IMG/VR virus record: IMGVR_UViG_3300044700_000345
Coordinates: 1-64,000 of that record
DNA: 64,000 bases
Source: a virus
Strand: one strand, 5' to 3'
Each line of letters begins with the position of its first letter. The stretch's first letter is position 1. The notes below the pieces were generated by a model. That model searched no databases, was not told the DNA's origin, and saw only the letters and a list, made by a program, of their open reading frames with translations. A program made the position numbers and the translations under genes. Positions 32,045 to 41,031 of this stretch are shown here, piece after piece.

Positions 32045-32584
32045 TTACGAATAATAAGGTCGAGATTGGAATTGTGCTATTGACAAAGGTTGAATTGTTG
32101 AGGGATTGATGCTGTTAATGGCCGTAAGGCCACTTTGCCGATTCCTTTCAATTGTGTCCCAGGAGGGTCCCCCAAGTGCAGTGGATAAGGTTGAGCCAAG
32201 TTTTCCAATGGAGTTCATTAACAATGCCTGTCCAGAACTCTGCCTGCCTAATTCTTGACGATAGTCTGCTTGTCTTTTTTGCATTGCTTCTACATCACCT
32301 AGCTGTTCTTTGAATCCGCCTTTATCCGCGTAGCCTGGTGTCTTTGGACCTTTAATTGCATTTACTAATGCAAAGTTGCTAATAGCATTTGAATCAAGTT
32401 TGATTCCATGTTTTTTGGCAGTTTTAAAAAAATTGTCTAGACCATCAAAACTTTCATCTTGCTCTCCAAGAACAGAAGACAAGCTTTTACTTAAATCACC
32501 AGTATTTAAGTACTCACCAAAAGGAATGCTTTTAATTTTTTCAGCATTAGCCCAATCAACATTAGACCAGTCAACATTTGCCAT
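32045..32584 (-). CDS. Probable internal virion protein, 179 aa
   Basis: Start taken at ATG 32584, which follows the previous stop by 2 nt; the longer frame adds two residues. Begins with a WSNVDWANAE repeat-like patch, then helical Gln/Ser/Leu-rich sequence and a Pro/Gln end. Function unknown. Confidence 0.55.
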   Translation of the reverse strand: MANVDWSNVDWANAEKIKSIPFGEYLNTGDLSKSLSSVLGEQDESFDGLDNFFKTAKKHGIKLDSNAISNFALVNAIKGPKTPGYADKGGFKEQLGDVEAMQKRQADYRQELGRQSSGQALLMNSIGKLGSTLSTALGGPSWDTIERNRQSGLTAINSINPSTIQPLSIAQFQSRPYYS

Positions 32585-32586
32585 GA

Positions 32587-33531
32587 TCAACCAAAACTAA
32601 TGGAAGGGGCCGATAGAGTTGCACCCAGGTACGGGTTCTGTGAGATTGCTGTGCGAAGAGTAGCCCCAGTCTCAGTCCGATCGATTCCAGCAAGTTGGAA
32701 TTGTCCAGCTTGGCGTCCCAAAGCTTGGTACACGGCGCCTTCGGAAGCAATCTTGGCTTGTGCATTAACCAAGTTTGAACGACTAATTTGTTCCTGGATT
32801 GGTAACATTGCTTTCTCAAGTTGGATCTTCATTTCCAATTGATCTTGCATACCTTTACGAGTAAGTGCCCGTTCTTGTTCACCTAGAGCTTTGTTTGACC
32901 TTAAAGTATAATCAAGGTCACGGTTGCGAATATTTTCATACGCAGCTCCTTTGGTAAGCGGAATATTTGTACCAGGGAAATACATGGGCTCAGTAGTTTC
33001 TTTGGCTTTAGCGCCCAGGCCACCAGTAATTGCTTCTAACATATTGCCGCCCGCCATAGCTCCAATAATGGGAGCGCCAATCCTTGCTACCACCCCTAAT
33101 GCACCTGGTAGTTTGATGCTGTTAACCAAGGCTGAAGCTGCTGCGCCGCCACCAAGGCCACCTAAGCCTTGTGAGAGTGCCCCCATAATATCCCCTTGCA
33201 TTGCTTGACCGGTTGCCATTAGGCCTGCGGTACCAAGGGTTGACATGCGTCCCAGTGGCCTCTTCTCTAGTCCTGCAGACGCAGCCCTTGCTTTTGTTTT
33301 AAATTCCTCTCCCATTGGACCAAGTCCTTGCAACCGTGATTCTACTGAGGAACGCATGCGTTCAAGAACCCCAGGATTAACACCAGTTGTGCCTGGTTTA
33401 ATTGTTGTGGCCCCACGAGAACCTAAGGTTTCCGCAGGAATATTTCCTGCACGAGCCTGAGCGGCAAGATCAAAATCGGGGTAGTACGCTCTTGGGTCAA
33501 CCCCTGCGCGTAGCATATCTTCTGGAGTCAT
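32587..33531 (-). CDS. Gly/Ala-rich membrane-active virion protein candidate, 314 aa
   Basis: Residues about 95-175 are a long Gly/Ala/Leu/Met hydrophobic region (GLGGLGGGAAASALVNSI, GAPIIGAMAGGNMLEAIT), flanked by charged helices (residues 205-255). Such a glycine-zipper core between helices suits a protein that inserts into the host membrane during DNA entry. A TAGACT box occurs 16-21 nt upstream of the ATG on the minus strand. No enzyme motif. Confidence 0.55.
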   Translation of the reverse strand: MTPEDMLRAGVDPRAYYPDFDLAAQARAGNIPAETLGSRGATTIKPGTTGVNPGVLERMRSSVESRLQGLGPMGEEFKTKARAASAGLEKRPLGRMSTLGTAGLMATGQAMQGDIMGALSQGLGGLGGGAAASALVNSIKLPGALGVVARIGAPIIGAMAGGNMLEAITGGLGAKAKETTEPMYFPGTNIPLTKGAAYENIRNRDLDYTLRSNKALGEQERALTRKGMQDQLEMKIQLEKAMLPIQEQISRSNLVNAQAKIASEGAVYQALGRQAGQFQLAGIDRTETGATLRTAISQNPYLGATLSAPSISFG

Positions 33532-33581
33532 TATTAAACTGTACTTTTATTTCTGTAGTCTAATTCTACCAGTACCTTTAT

Positions 33582-34529
33582 TTAACTCATCGGTAATTGT
33601 GAGTCAAGTTGTTTTGCTGCAAGTGATTGGTTGATTAGATTACCTGCCATCACACCAAGTGCAGAACCTGCTAAGCCTCCTACTGCACCACGTACTCCAC
33701 GAGCATTAGGCTTGGATCCTGCGCTAGAAAGTGATGGATTTTCTCCAGGAAAAATGCTAGGTTGCACCACTACTTCTCTTGGTACACTACTAAGACCAAG
33801 CCTAGCGCCAGCAATACCACCTGCTAGACCAGTAGCAAATGGGATGTTTACGGGATAACCAAAGACACGCGCTTCTGGAACACCTTGAAGGTTTTCAGGT
33901 GTCGCCTTAATGGCTCCAAGGAATGCAGGTTCGTTATACAAAAACTGCATGTAGTTTGCATAACGTTGATGAGTAAGTCCAGGGATCTCCTCTCTGGCAG
34001 TTTCTTCTTTTAGTGGCCGCCCCTGGCGACCTTGAAAAAAACGTTCAAATACTTCAGTTGCTGGGTCACGACTTTTTCTAAAATCTTCAGGAGTTGGCTC
34101 ATTTTGCTTGTATCCTTTAGGCCTGCCCAGCTCACCAATATTTGTTATATCATATGCGCCCATTGACGCAACTGCTGGCTGCAAAGCACCAGCAAGAATT
34201 AAAGAAGATGTGTAGCGAGGCAGAGTTCCTTTTGGATCAATTGCTGCGGAAGCAAGTTTATCTGCAATGGCTAGGGGATGGTTAATCCTCCACCACAAGC
34301 CACGAGTTTGTTCGTCTGCAATGTCGCCCAAAAGCCTGGCACTATAAGCTCCAAGGTATGCACCAGGGGATCCCTTTAGAGATATGTCTGCATCTTTTAA
34401 CCGACTTTGAAATTCTGGATCACGTAAAGAACTGTTTGGTTTTACGCCGCCGGCAGCGGCTTGTTTCATGGCGTTAATGCCATACTTGAAACCTGCTACT
34501 GGGCCTCGTACCTCCAGGGGATTAGCCAT
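33582..34529 (-). CDS. Probable internal virion protein, 315 aa
   Basis: Mixed helical protein with a hydrophobic patch near residues 108-125 (LILAGALQPAVASMGAYD) and Gly/Ala-rich membrane-type stretches near 228-245 and 285-302. Overlaps the 184-residue gene by 1 nt. Together with its neighbours it may build an ejection channel; inferred. Confidence 0.55.
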   Translation of the reverse strand: MANPLEVRGPVAGFKYGINAMKQAAAGGVKPNSSLRDPEFQSRLKDADISLKGSPGAYLGAYSARLLGDIADEQTRGLWWRINHPLAIADKLASAAIDPKGTLPRYTSSLILAGALQPAVASMGAYDITNIGELGRPKGYKQNEPTPEDFRKSRDPATEVFERFFQGRQGRPLKEETAREEIPGLTHQRYANYMQFLYNEPAFLGAIKATPENLQGVPEARVFGYPVNIPFATGLAGGIAGARLGLSSVPREVVVQPSIFPGENPSLSSAGSKPNARGVRGAVGGLAGSALGVMAGNLINQSLAAKQLDSQLPMS

Positions 34530-35083
34530 CAGTACGCCTCGGCTAGTAGGCGTAAAGTTTCATCTGACAAGGTGATGCCCGGCACTGGAGACTGAAACCT
34601 AGGTAGTCCGACAGTTTGGTACATAGTACCAGGCGCAAGTTGTTGTGCTTGTTGCTGGCGGTTGATAGCTTGACGTTGTAGTAATTGTTGCTGCTCTTGT
34701 TCAAGTTGAGAAACTGCCTGTGGTTGAATTTGGGGGTACAAAGAACCTTGGGTTACGTAATCAACGAGAGGCATCGAGCCCAGTGAAGCGGCAAAGTTTA
34801 CTCCCTTTTCCAGACCAGACGGAACAAATTCTTTGGTTATCACTCCCGTTGCTACATCTTTTATTTCTTTTTCTACAGCAGGAGATATTGTACGCGCTAG
34901 CGCAACCAAGGGATAGTTGAGAAGAAAATCTCCCCCTGCATAGGCTAGACCTGCTTTAGGTCCTGCGCCAAGCATTCCCATTGCCAAGTTCAAGCCGGCC
35001 CCTGGAAGCGCTTGTGCAGCTGCCTCACGAGACGTCTTGCTAGCAATAGCTGCGCCTAAATGTTTTAATGCGTTACCTAACAT
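34529..35083 (-). CDS. Probable internal virion protein, 184 aa
   Basis: Ala/Gly/Leu-rich N-terminal half with a hydrophobic stretch (AGLNLAMGMLGAGPKAGLAY) and a Gln-rich helix near residues 125-150 (QLEQEQQQLLQRQAINRQQQ). No known family. Coupled by a 1-nt overlap to the 315-residue gene. Confidence 0.55.
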   Translation of the reverse strand: MLGNALKHLGAAIASKTSREAAAQALPGAGLNLAMGMLGAGPKAGLAYAGGDFLLNYPLVALARTISPAVEKEIKDVATGVITKEFVPSGLEKGVNFAASLGSMPLVDYVTQGSLYPQIQPQAVSQLEQEQQQLLQRQAINRQQQAQQLAPGTMYQTVGLPRFQSPVPGITLSDETLRLLAEAY

Positions 35084-35093
35084 GAGCTACTTC

Positions 35094-35768
35094 CTATTCC
35101 TCTATTTTACTCTCAGGTGTTTTTAAAGTTTTACCAGGGGAGATATTTTCTTCTTCTTTTGAGATCTCTTCTCCTCCACGTGTTTCTTCTGCTTTGGCTT
35201 GTTCAGAACTAATAGTTGATTTGCGTTCCAGTAACTGAGCAACAGATGGAGTATTTTCCGTTTCGCTCTTGACTTCTCCTTCTGCCTTACGCATAAGAAT
35301 ACCGTTTGGATCTGGGTTCTTAAGGCGCGGCATTGGGTTTTTAGCAGCCTTCTCTGGCCTGAGCGTTGGACTTAAGTTGTACGCCTCCATCCACTTGGGA
35401 TCGTAATCTGGTTGATCTTGTGGGCGCTGCTTGGTACGTGGGCGGCCCTCATCAAAGTCATACGACACAGGTCGTTCAAAACGCCCCAGGCCTTCAAACA
35501 TTTCGTAACTTGGAGTTGTCTTTTCGTTGTCGTCAAAAAATGGTGAGTTAGAAACAAAGTTTAAGTCTGGGTTTAATGTCTCTTTCCGAGACATGAAACG
35601 ATTAATTAAATCTTCTTCGTTAAATCTTGAGTTGTTCCAAGGGGCAGCACCTGTTTCAGGCTTGGCACGAAACAAATCGTTAAAATTTAACTTCCGAGGA
35701 ATTTGGCCTTGGCGGTTAAAAGGATTTGTTATGTAACGACCTAAGTCAAGCCTTGCGTCTTGCGCCAT
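35094..35768 (-). CDS. Charged disordered virion-arm protein, 224 aa
   Basis: Start at ATG 35768, which overlaps the stop of the preceding gene (TGATG); a TTG one codon earlier is the alternative. Arg/Asp/Asn-rich first half and a highly charged Glu/Lys/Ser tail (residues 160-224). No fold recognised. Its charge is unlike that of its hydrophobic neighbours. Confidence 0.55.
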   Translation of the reverse strand: MAQDARLDLGRYITNPFNRQGQIPRKLNFNDLFRAKPETGAAPWNNSRFNEEDLINRFMSRKETLNPDLNFVSNSPFFDDNEKTTPSYEMFEGLGRFERPVSYDFDEGRPRTKQRPQDQPDYDPKWMEAYNLSPTLRPEKAAKNPMPRLKNPDPNGILMRKAEGEVKSETENTPSVAQLLERKSTISSEQAKAEETRGGEEISKEEENISPGKTLKTPESKIEE

Positions 35769-35995
35769 CAATCCTCAGGTGTTTTTTGTTTTTTGCGTTG
35801 ATGTAATCCTACCAAGGTCTTACGAAGGTTTGCTTGCTTAACGGTTGTGTCATTGTATTTGTCTGGATTAGACAAAACATTTTCCTGCAGTTGAGCAGTG
35901 GTAATACCTTTACGTTCTGCCTTGTTGGTGAAAGCGCCTTCCTTCATCTCGGCATCTTTAATCCACTTGGTAGGTTTTTTCTTTTTTTCAGCCAT
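35768..35995 (-). CDS. Conserved-looking small phage protein, 75 aa
   Basis: Start at ATG 35995 (MAEKKKKPTKWIKDAEMKEG). The core reads AEMKEGAFTNKAERKGITT, LQENVLSNPDKYNDTTVKQA and NLRKTL; I recall this MKEGAFTxKAxxxGxT...NPxxYxxxTxxQAxLxxTL pattern from small proteins of many phages. Basic, helical, no membrane segment. Lies directly after the 1031-residue gene. Confidence 0.7.
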   Translation of the reverse strand: MAEKKKKPTKWIKDAEMKEGAFTNKAERKGITTAQLQENVLSNPDKYNDTTVKQANLRKTLVGLHQRKKQKTPED

Positions 35996-36027
35996 TGTTT
36001 TAAGGGGTTGTTTTAACTTTACCAAAA

Positions 36028-39000
36028 TTATCCTTTGTAAGTGCGGATTGGTCCACCGCGCCTGTATGCAGATCGCATAAGGTCATTTCTCCAATCTTCA
36101 GTACCGGGATCAATGCCATACGGTGGAATATTGGTAACTTTACTACCAAGGAAGCCTTCTGCTGTAACAGGTTTATCCATACGTGGGTAAGCAATTCTTT
36201 GTCCTTGAGTAGTAGATTGAATAACCGGCATGGCACCTTGTGAACCAGCGCCCATTACTATTTGTTCTTGCCAACCACCAATACGAGATAAACCGGGCGA
36301 TTGTGTCAACGGACCAATTGCTGCTGGCTCCAAGCCGGTCACAAACCTTTCTTGAGGAGCGTTACTGTAATAACGAGCTTTTTCACCACGACGAGTTAAA
36401 TTCATGTTTTGGGAAGGGGTTCCAATGTCACGCCTAACATTAGGGTTAACACTTGTTGTTGGTTGAATAACCACGGTACCGCCGGTCATGGCACCAATAA
36501 ACGGGCTTATAGGAGTTTGTCCACTACGCCCTGGTTGATATTGCGCATAAAGAGTACGTTTGCTAGGTTCTTGCCCAGGGAGGCCAAGCGTCGACTGAAG
36601 ACTTAAAGGAGACATCCGTGATACTTGAGCTGATTCACCGGTATTAGATAAAAGTTCTAATTGATTTAATTGTGTTCTTCCTGGCGTTACAAACTTTTCT
36701 GGAGATGCAACGGCTTTTGTTGTGAGACCACCCGTCAAAGCATCTGCTAAGAAAGCCTGTGCGTTTGCTTCAACTTGAGCTGAGATTGCGCGGTTTGCTT
36801 TAGTGCCTGCAACATTGTAAACAGTACCTAAAACATCAGGATTGTTTTGGGTTGAATAACGACCTGTCGGCGTCTCAATAGAGCCAGTAATGCGCGGTTG
36901 GCGAAGGACGCTATTTGCTTTGCTTTTACCTGTAAAAATTACAGGTCCAGCAGCTTCGGCAGCGGCTCCTGTATAAACATCAGCGGCTCCCAGGATGGGG
37001 CCAAGGTCTTCGTCAGTGGCATACCCAGTTCTAAGTTGATTAACGCTTGGAAGAACTGGCTGCTGTTCGGAAGGATCAACAATCATTCCGCGTCTTAACG
37101 TTTCCATTGAGCGAGCTACGTCTTGTGCAGGCCCAGGACGAACCGTTGGGCGTAGATTACGAGCCTGCTGTAACACATTCTCCGAAGCAGCAACAGAAAC
37201 CCTGGCACGATCCAAAGCACCTAACTGTACAGGTGTAGGCGTTTCGCTTCTAGATGCCCTGGTACGCAAAACATCAGACGCCATTCGAGCAAGGCGCTCA
37301 TCAAATTCACTACCAAAAGTCTGTTCAAGATCAATAGATTGAATAGGTAAGTTTAATTGTTGCGTTGCGCCATATTTTGTAAATTTAGACGTTACAAGAT
37401 TTTTGAGATATTGATTCATCGGGGCTTGCTGACCCTTTAAAATTACTTCCGTTAAGTCTTCATCAGAAACTTTATTAAGCTCATTTAAAAGACGTGCTTT
37501 TATTTCATACTCTGGACCTTGCTTTAACCTGGTTTTTAACCCTGTATCCGCAGAGACAAACTCACCGGCTGGATCTTGATAAACAATATCGCCAGTAACA
37601 TTAGGTTTGCCGCCGCGCAAGGCATTGCCTCGCATAGTGGTTTCAATTGGAGAAGCGCCACCTGTTAACAAAAATTCAATATCTTCACCTAAGTTTGTAG
37701 CTTGTGCCCCACGTAATTCAGCGCGTTGACGAGCATTGTCAACAAGTTGTAATTGATCGTTTAATTCTTCTCTGTAGGTTTTGTTGAATTCTGCGGCAAA
37801 TTGTTCGGGTGATAATTGTTTGCGCGGTGGTTGATTTTCATTTCTGATGTCAGCAAGAATTTGTTCGGATTGTGATTGAAGACTTCTTGCCTTTTCTATG
37901 CGATCTCGAACCTGTGCCGCTTGAATTTTATTTTCTGCGGAGTAATCAAAATCCGTGTCAATTTCTTTTGCAAGCAAATATTGGCGTGCTTGCTGTACCA
38001 GAGGATCATTAGTTTGTTCTTGATTTAAAGCCCTAGGAGGACTACGAAAAGATTGTTTATTTTGAACATCAAGTGCCGTCAGTCCTTCTGCTTGATCAAC
38101 TGGCAGTCCATCAGGAAGTTGTGATGCGGCTCGATTAATTGCATCGTCTTGTTCTAGGGTTACTGGTCTGCTTGTCTGCGCAATATTCTCAAGGTTCTCA
38201 ACCTGCCCTAGGTCTAAATCTTCGTTTCGTTGGAGCTGAGACTTGATGCGTCCTGTTTGCTGGTCTTCTCCAGACTCAACAGCGTTTGCGGCTTGACGAC
38301 GAGCTTGGCTTAAAAGATTTTCTTGCAGATTAGTTAAGTCTGCAAAATTTCCAGGTTGTGAAACCGCTATTGCTTGTTGGATTCGTTCTTGCCTACGACT
38401 AAGTGGCTGGTCTTGCTCCATACCCTGAAGCCGGCTATACTCAGCCATGTCATTAAGAACACTGGCTTCATCTGCGGCTTCTTGCCGTAACTCTAAAAGA
38501 ACACGCTCACCTTTGCCTTGAATCTCCATGTCACGTTCACGAAGTCTAGCTTGGATGCGCTGATCAGCTCGCGTTTGATTTCTTGCAAGTTGTTCGTATT
38601 CTTGAATAAAACGATCGCCGGCATCTGGTTTAGCGGCAGGTAATAAAGACCCTTTGCTTTCCAGGAATGAACGAGGAAATCCTTGTGTAGGAACCGTTGG
38701 TTCCCAAAGTTCACCTAAGGGTTCCTGTGTCGCTACTTTAGATGGTGCAGGTGTTTGAACAGGTGCTTCAGATCGCACTGGAGCGGTGGTATAGCCTGCC
38801 GCACGACGCAAATCTTCAAGATTTTGGTACTTAATAACAGGATCGACTGCAGCTTCGGCTGTGCGGGCCGCAGCGGCCGCTTTCTTGGTAAGTGCACCAC
38901 GTAAGCCATACGCTCCTAGCCCCAGGCCCAGGCCCGCAGCACCGATGCCTAGGGCGTTGGTCAGATTAAAGCCTTCATCTTTCTCCTTGGCAGGTGCACG

Positions 39001-39123
39001 GAGTTGATTACGTCGGAAATTAATTACGTCACCCGCCATCTGTGCCCTTTCTTCGTCACTATCCGGTACAGGCGTACCTGTTGCACGGCTGTAAGCGTAG
39101 AAATCAGCGGGGGAAATTGCCAC
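36028..39123 (-). CDS. Giant internal virion protein candidate, 1031 aa
   Basis: The largest gene in the window and the first of the minus-strand virion transcript. One hydrophobic stretch near residues 52-78 (NALGIGAAGLGLGLGAYG) follows a short N-terminal domain; the rest is Gln/Arg/Glu-rich helix with Pro-rich linkers, and the last 250 residues are Thr/Gly/Pro/Arg-rich. No lysozyme, protease or transglycosylase motif was found. Size, position and one membrane-type segment suggest an ejected inner-core protein; a tape-measure role is less likely because membrane and coil patterns are sparse. Confidence 0.6.
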   Translation of the reverse strand: MAISPADFYAYSRATGTPVPDSDEERAQMAGDVINFRRNQLRAPAKEKDEGFNLTNALGIGAAGLGLGLGAYGLRGALTKKAAAAARTAEAAVDPVIKYQNLEDLRRAAGYTTAPVRSEAPVQTPAPSKVATQEPLGELWEPTVPTQGFPRSFLESKGSLLPAAKPDAGDRFIQEYEQLARNQTRADQRIQARLRERDMEIQGKGERVLLELRQEAADEASVLNDMAEYSRLQGMEQDQPLSRRQERIQQAIAVSQPGNFADLTNLQENLLSQARRQAANAVESGEDQQTGRIKSQLQRNEDLDLGQVENLENIAQTSRPVTLEQDDAINRAASQLPDGLPVDQAEGLTALDVQNKQSFRSPPRALNQEQTNDPLVQQARQYLLAKEIDTDFDYSAENKIQAAQVRDRIEKARSLQSQSEQILADIRNENQPPRKQLSPEQFAAEFNKTYREELNDQLQLVDNARQRAELRGAQATNLGEDIEFLLTGGASPIETTMRGNALRGGKPNVTGDIVYQDPAGEFVSADTGLKTRLKQGPEYEIKARLLNELNKVSDEDLTEVILKGQQAPMNQYLKNLVTSKFTKYGATQQLNLPIQSIDLEQTFGSEFDERLARMASDVLRTRASRSETPTPVQLGALDRARVSVAASENVLQQARNLRPTVRPGPAQDVARSMETLRRGMIVDPSEQQPVLPSVNQLRTGYATDEDLGPILGAADVYTGAAAEAAGPVIFTGKSKANSVLRQPRITGSIETPTGRYSTQNNPDVLGTVYNVAGTKANRAISAQVEANAQAFLADALTGGLTTKAVASPEKFVTPGRTQLNQLELLSNTGESAQVSRMSPLSLQSTLGLPGQEPSKRTLYAQYQPGRSGQTPISPFIGAMTGGTVVIQPTTSVNPNVRRDIGTPSQNMNLTRRGEKARYYSNAPQERFVTGLEPAAIGPLTQSPGLSRIGGWQEQIVMGAGSQGAMPVIQSTTQGQRIAYPRMDKPVTAEGFLGSKVTNIPPYGIDPGTEDWRNDLMRSAYRRGGPIRTYKG

Positions 39124-39224
39124 GGTTAGGTATTGTAACTATTTTTGCCTTTTTGTATTCTATGATTTACAACTCTTGGACGCACAACAGTTATACTAAG
39201 TAAATAAGTGTATTTGTTCCAGGG
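39124..39224. promoter_or_regulatory. Divergent promoter region between virion and early arms
   Basis: AT-rich 101-nt gap between divergent transcripts. On the plus strand TATACT (39192-39197) lies 27 nt before the start at 39225, with a weak TTTACA at 20-nt spacing. On the minus strand TACAAT and TAGAAT boxes face the 1031-residue gene. Exact promoters cannot be fixed by eye. Confidence 0.45.
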
Positions 39225-39437
39225 ATGGACGTTGGTGCTCGCCAAAAGAAGGTTGAAGGCCTAGAAGCCATCAAAGGTAAGGCCATGAGTATGGCAAAAG
39301 ATGGCAAGGATTCACTAGAAGTGCGTGATTTTGTTACCAATGCCAAGAAAGAGTTGGCATATGAGCTTCCAGATGAGGAAGCATTTCAAAAAGCAAAGGC
39401 TGCGACACTTGCATATAAGCGACGGTCAGGGAAATAG
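39225..39437 (+). CDS. Small charged protein at the start of the early arm, 70 aa
   Basis: Lys/Ala/Glu-rich, fully helical, no family recognised. It has its own promoter region and a strong terminator 24 nt downstream, so it forms a single-gene transcript that is probably made early and strongly. Such first-expressed small proteins often act on host machinery; inferred. Confidence 0.65.
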   Translation: MDVGARQKKVEGLEAIKGKAMSMAKDGKDSLEVRDFVTNAKKELAYELPDEEAFQKAKAATLAYKRRSGK

Positions 39438-39461
39438 AATTTTATTTACAATTTGTAATAC

Positions 39462-39487
39462 ACCGGGGCTAATCCCCCGGTTTTTTT
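39462..39487 (+). terminator. Rho-independent terminator
   Basis: ACCGGGG and CCCCGGT form a 7-bp GC stem with a short loop, followed by seven T on the plus strand, closing the 70-residue gene's transcript. Confidence 0.88.
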
Positions 39488-39817
39488 GTCTAAAAACTTG
39501 GGCAAAGTGGGCTATACCATGACAAAAACAGGATTTTACTTATTTTTTTAGAAACAAAATCTACATAAAGTCGAATAGGAAAACAATTTTACAAGTGCTC
39601 CTGAATATACCCGTCCGAAGTGGAATGTGGGAAGAAAAAAAGAAAGAGTGGTGTGCATGTAAAAGTTCCCCGGCTGCGCCGGTGTGAAGTTGACTCCGTT
39701 GCGAGAACGCGTCTGACTACGTTGTGAAGCAAAGTAAGAAGAAGGGAAGAGTGAGTGTAACGGGGGCTGCGCATCCGAAGAACGCAGGTTACCACAGATT
39801 CCAACGAGGACAGATTA
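39488..39817. other. 330-nt stretch without a convincing gene
   Basis: After the terminator the sequence is first A/T-rich, then purine-rich (GAAGAAAAAAAGAAAGAG near 39632), then holds a short hairpin CCGGC-TGC-GCCGG at about 39670-39682. The only long frame (39589-39804, minus) has unlikely composition. A role as leader, origin or RNA region is possible; nothing firm is seen. Confidence 0.4.
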
Positions 39818-39997
39818 ATGGATGTGTTTTTTGTTTACGCAACAAGGGAAGCTACCTACCATTTTGTGGTTAACAAGGAGGTTGGCTTAGCGCGGATCAC
39901 GAAGTTAATAAGGAAAGGACAGAAGGGTTACGACTGTTCTACCAGTATGAGTGTGGACCGCGCACGTAAGTTTGTTAGGCAGCTGCAGGTTGCCTGA
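39818..39997 (+). CDS. Small hypothetical protein, 59 aa
   Basis: ATG 39818 with GAGGA eight nt upstream, TGA at 39995-39997. Begins MDVFFVYATREATYHFVVNK and has a basic C-terminal half (TKLIRKGQKGYD, DRARKFVRQLQ). The pattern resembles small early phage proteins that bind nucleic acid, but no family is known. Confidence 0.55.
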   Translation: MDVFFVYATREATYHFVVNKEVGLARITKLIRKGQKGYDCSTSMSVDRARKFVRQLQVA

Positions 39998-40020
39998 CTA
40001 CGGTGAAGGATTGGCTGTGT

Positions 40021-40202
40021 CCCCGCGAGAGCGGGGGCATGTAGCCCTTACACACATTATTAATACGATTGATACGAATTCGTATCGCTCGGTGGGGTAA
40101 TACGTTATCGTATAGCCCCTAAATTAGGGGATTTTCCACGCATCAGTATTCTCCACAAGCAACTGTGGTCCACAGGATACACGTCAAGCTGGACGTTAAA
40201 CG
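40021..40202 (+). promoter_or_regulatory. Dyad-rich early control region
   Basis: Five structures lie in 182 nt. CCCCGC-GAGA-GCGGGG (40021-40036) is a stem with a GNRA loop. A perfect 16-bp palindrome GATACGAATTCGTATC lies at 40071-40086. CCCCT-AAATT-AGGGG is at 40116-40130 and CCACA-AGCAAC-TGTGG at 40153-40168. A divergent copy of the recurring leader element (CGTC-AAGCTG-GACG-TTAAAC) is at 40182-40201. The palindrome is a candidate operator or origin dyad. No gene is visible between 39998 and 40292. Confidence 0.5.
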
Positions 40203-40292
40203 TAGCAGACATAGGCTGATGGTCAGCCATGGATAACCTGCTTGGCAGCTGCAATTCAGCAGCGTAAGCCCAAGTGTTCCGAGGTAACTTCC

Positions 40293-40457
40293 ATGGCTAA
40301 GATCATCTACCCCGCCGCTTACTACGTCATCAAAGTTGATGGTGTAATCGTAAAGGTAACTGAGGATGACTCAGTTGCACTTGATTACATCGTTGACTAT
40401 CCAGGGCGTGTAACGGTGGATCCCGTAGAACAAGGTAAGTTCTACGGGGAAAGCTGA
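40293..40457 (+). CDS. Small hypothetical protein, 54 aa
   Basis: Start at ATG 40293 with GAGGT seven nt upstream; the longer frame begins before this. The sequence YYVIKVDGVIVKVTEDDSVA looks like a small beta-sheet protein. First of a run of tiny plus-strand genes separated by stem-loops (one at 40473-40493 after this gene). Confidence 0.6.
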   Translation: MAKIIYPAAYYVIKVDGVIVKVTEDDSVALDYIVDYPGRVTVDPVEQGKFYGES

Positions 40458-40543
40458 TCCGTTAAAGCGGGTTGGGAGGTGCAAACCCTCCCACAGCTAT
40501 TGCCTTCCAGGGAGATAGGCACCCTACACACAGGAGTAATCCC

Positions 40544-40753
40544 GTGATCATGTCATCAAAGCAAGTTGGATATTTAGCTGTTGCTATCTATGTAACTGCA
40601 GTGACGGGAACTACAGCAGGGATCATGACGTTCGGTGTTGCAAAGTTAGATCAAGCAACGGCACTTCAGTGTCGTACGCATGACTGGCCTGTTAACGCAC
40701 ATATGGTTCATATGGACTGGTGTAAGGCCAATAATTACACCACCACCAAGTAA
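40544..40753 (+). CDS. Small single-pass membrane protein, 69 aa
   Basis: GTG start at 40544 with AGGAG seven nt upstream; ATG 40550 is an alternative. One hydrophobic segment near residues 9-34 (VGYLAVAIYVTAVTGTTAGI), then a Cys/His/Trp-containing tail (QCRTHDWPVNAHMVHMDWCK). It is followed by a 7-bp stem-loop at 40767-40783. Function unknown. Confidence 0.6.
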   Translation: MIMSSKQVGYLAVAIYVTAVTGTTAGIMTFGVAKLDQATALQCRTHDWPVNAHMVHMDWCKANNYTTTK

Positions 40754-40823
40754 CAAGCGTGATGCCGGGGGATCAAATCCCCCTACTTGGTATTGCCACA
40801 CACTGAGTGTGGCTAACAGAACA

Positions 40824-40976
40824 ATGCTACGCAAAGCACTTGCTGCTGCACTGATCGCTACTGCAACTGCAGTAACTAAAGATCAGACTAAAGAACGCAT
40901 TAGTGAAGTTGTTAAAGATGGCAGGCGTAAGCTTGCTATCTGGATACAGCCTAAGGACACACGTCCTATTGTCTAA
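40824..40976 (+). CDS. Small basic protein with hydrophobic N-terminus, 50 aa
   Basis: Start at ATG 40824, after two stem-loops; the longer frame would translate through them. MLRKALAAALIATATAV resembles a short membrane or secretion signal, followed by a Lys/Arg/Glu helix. Whether it is exported is unclear. Confidence 0.5.
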   Translation: MLRKALAAALIATATAVTKDQTKERISEVVKDGRRKLAIWIQPKDTRPIV

Positions 40977-41031
40977 TGTTCCAGAGGGATGCGTCTCTGT
41001 GATAACGCATACATCCCATTGTATTCAACTC

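Noticed and set aside
39589-39804. Minus-strand 71-codon frame in the gene-poor early region
   Set aside because: Rich in Ser/Thr/Leu/Phe runs caused by the purine-rich plus strand; no ribosome site.
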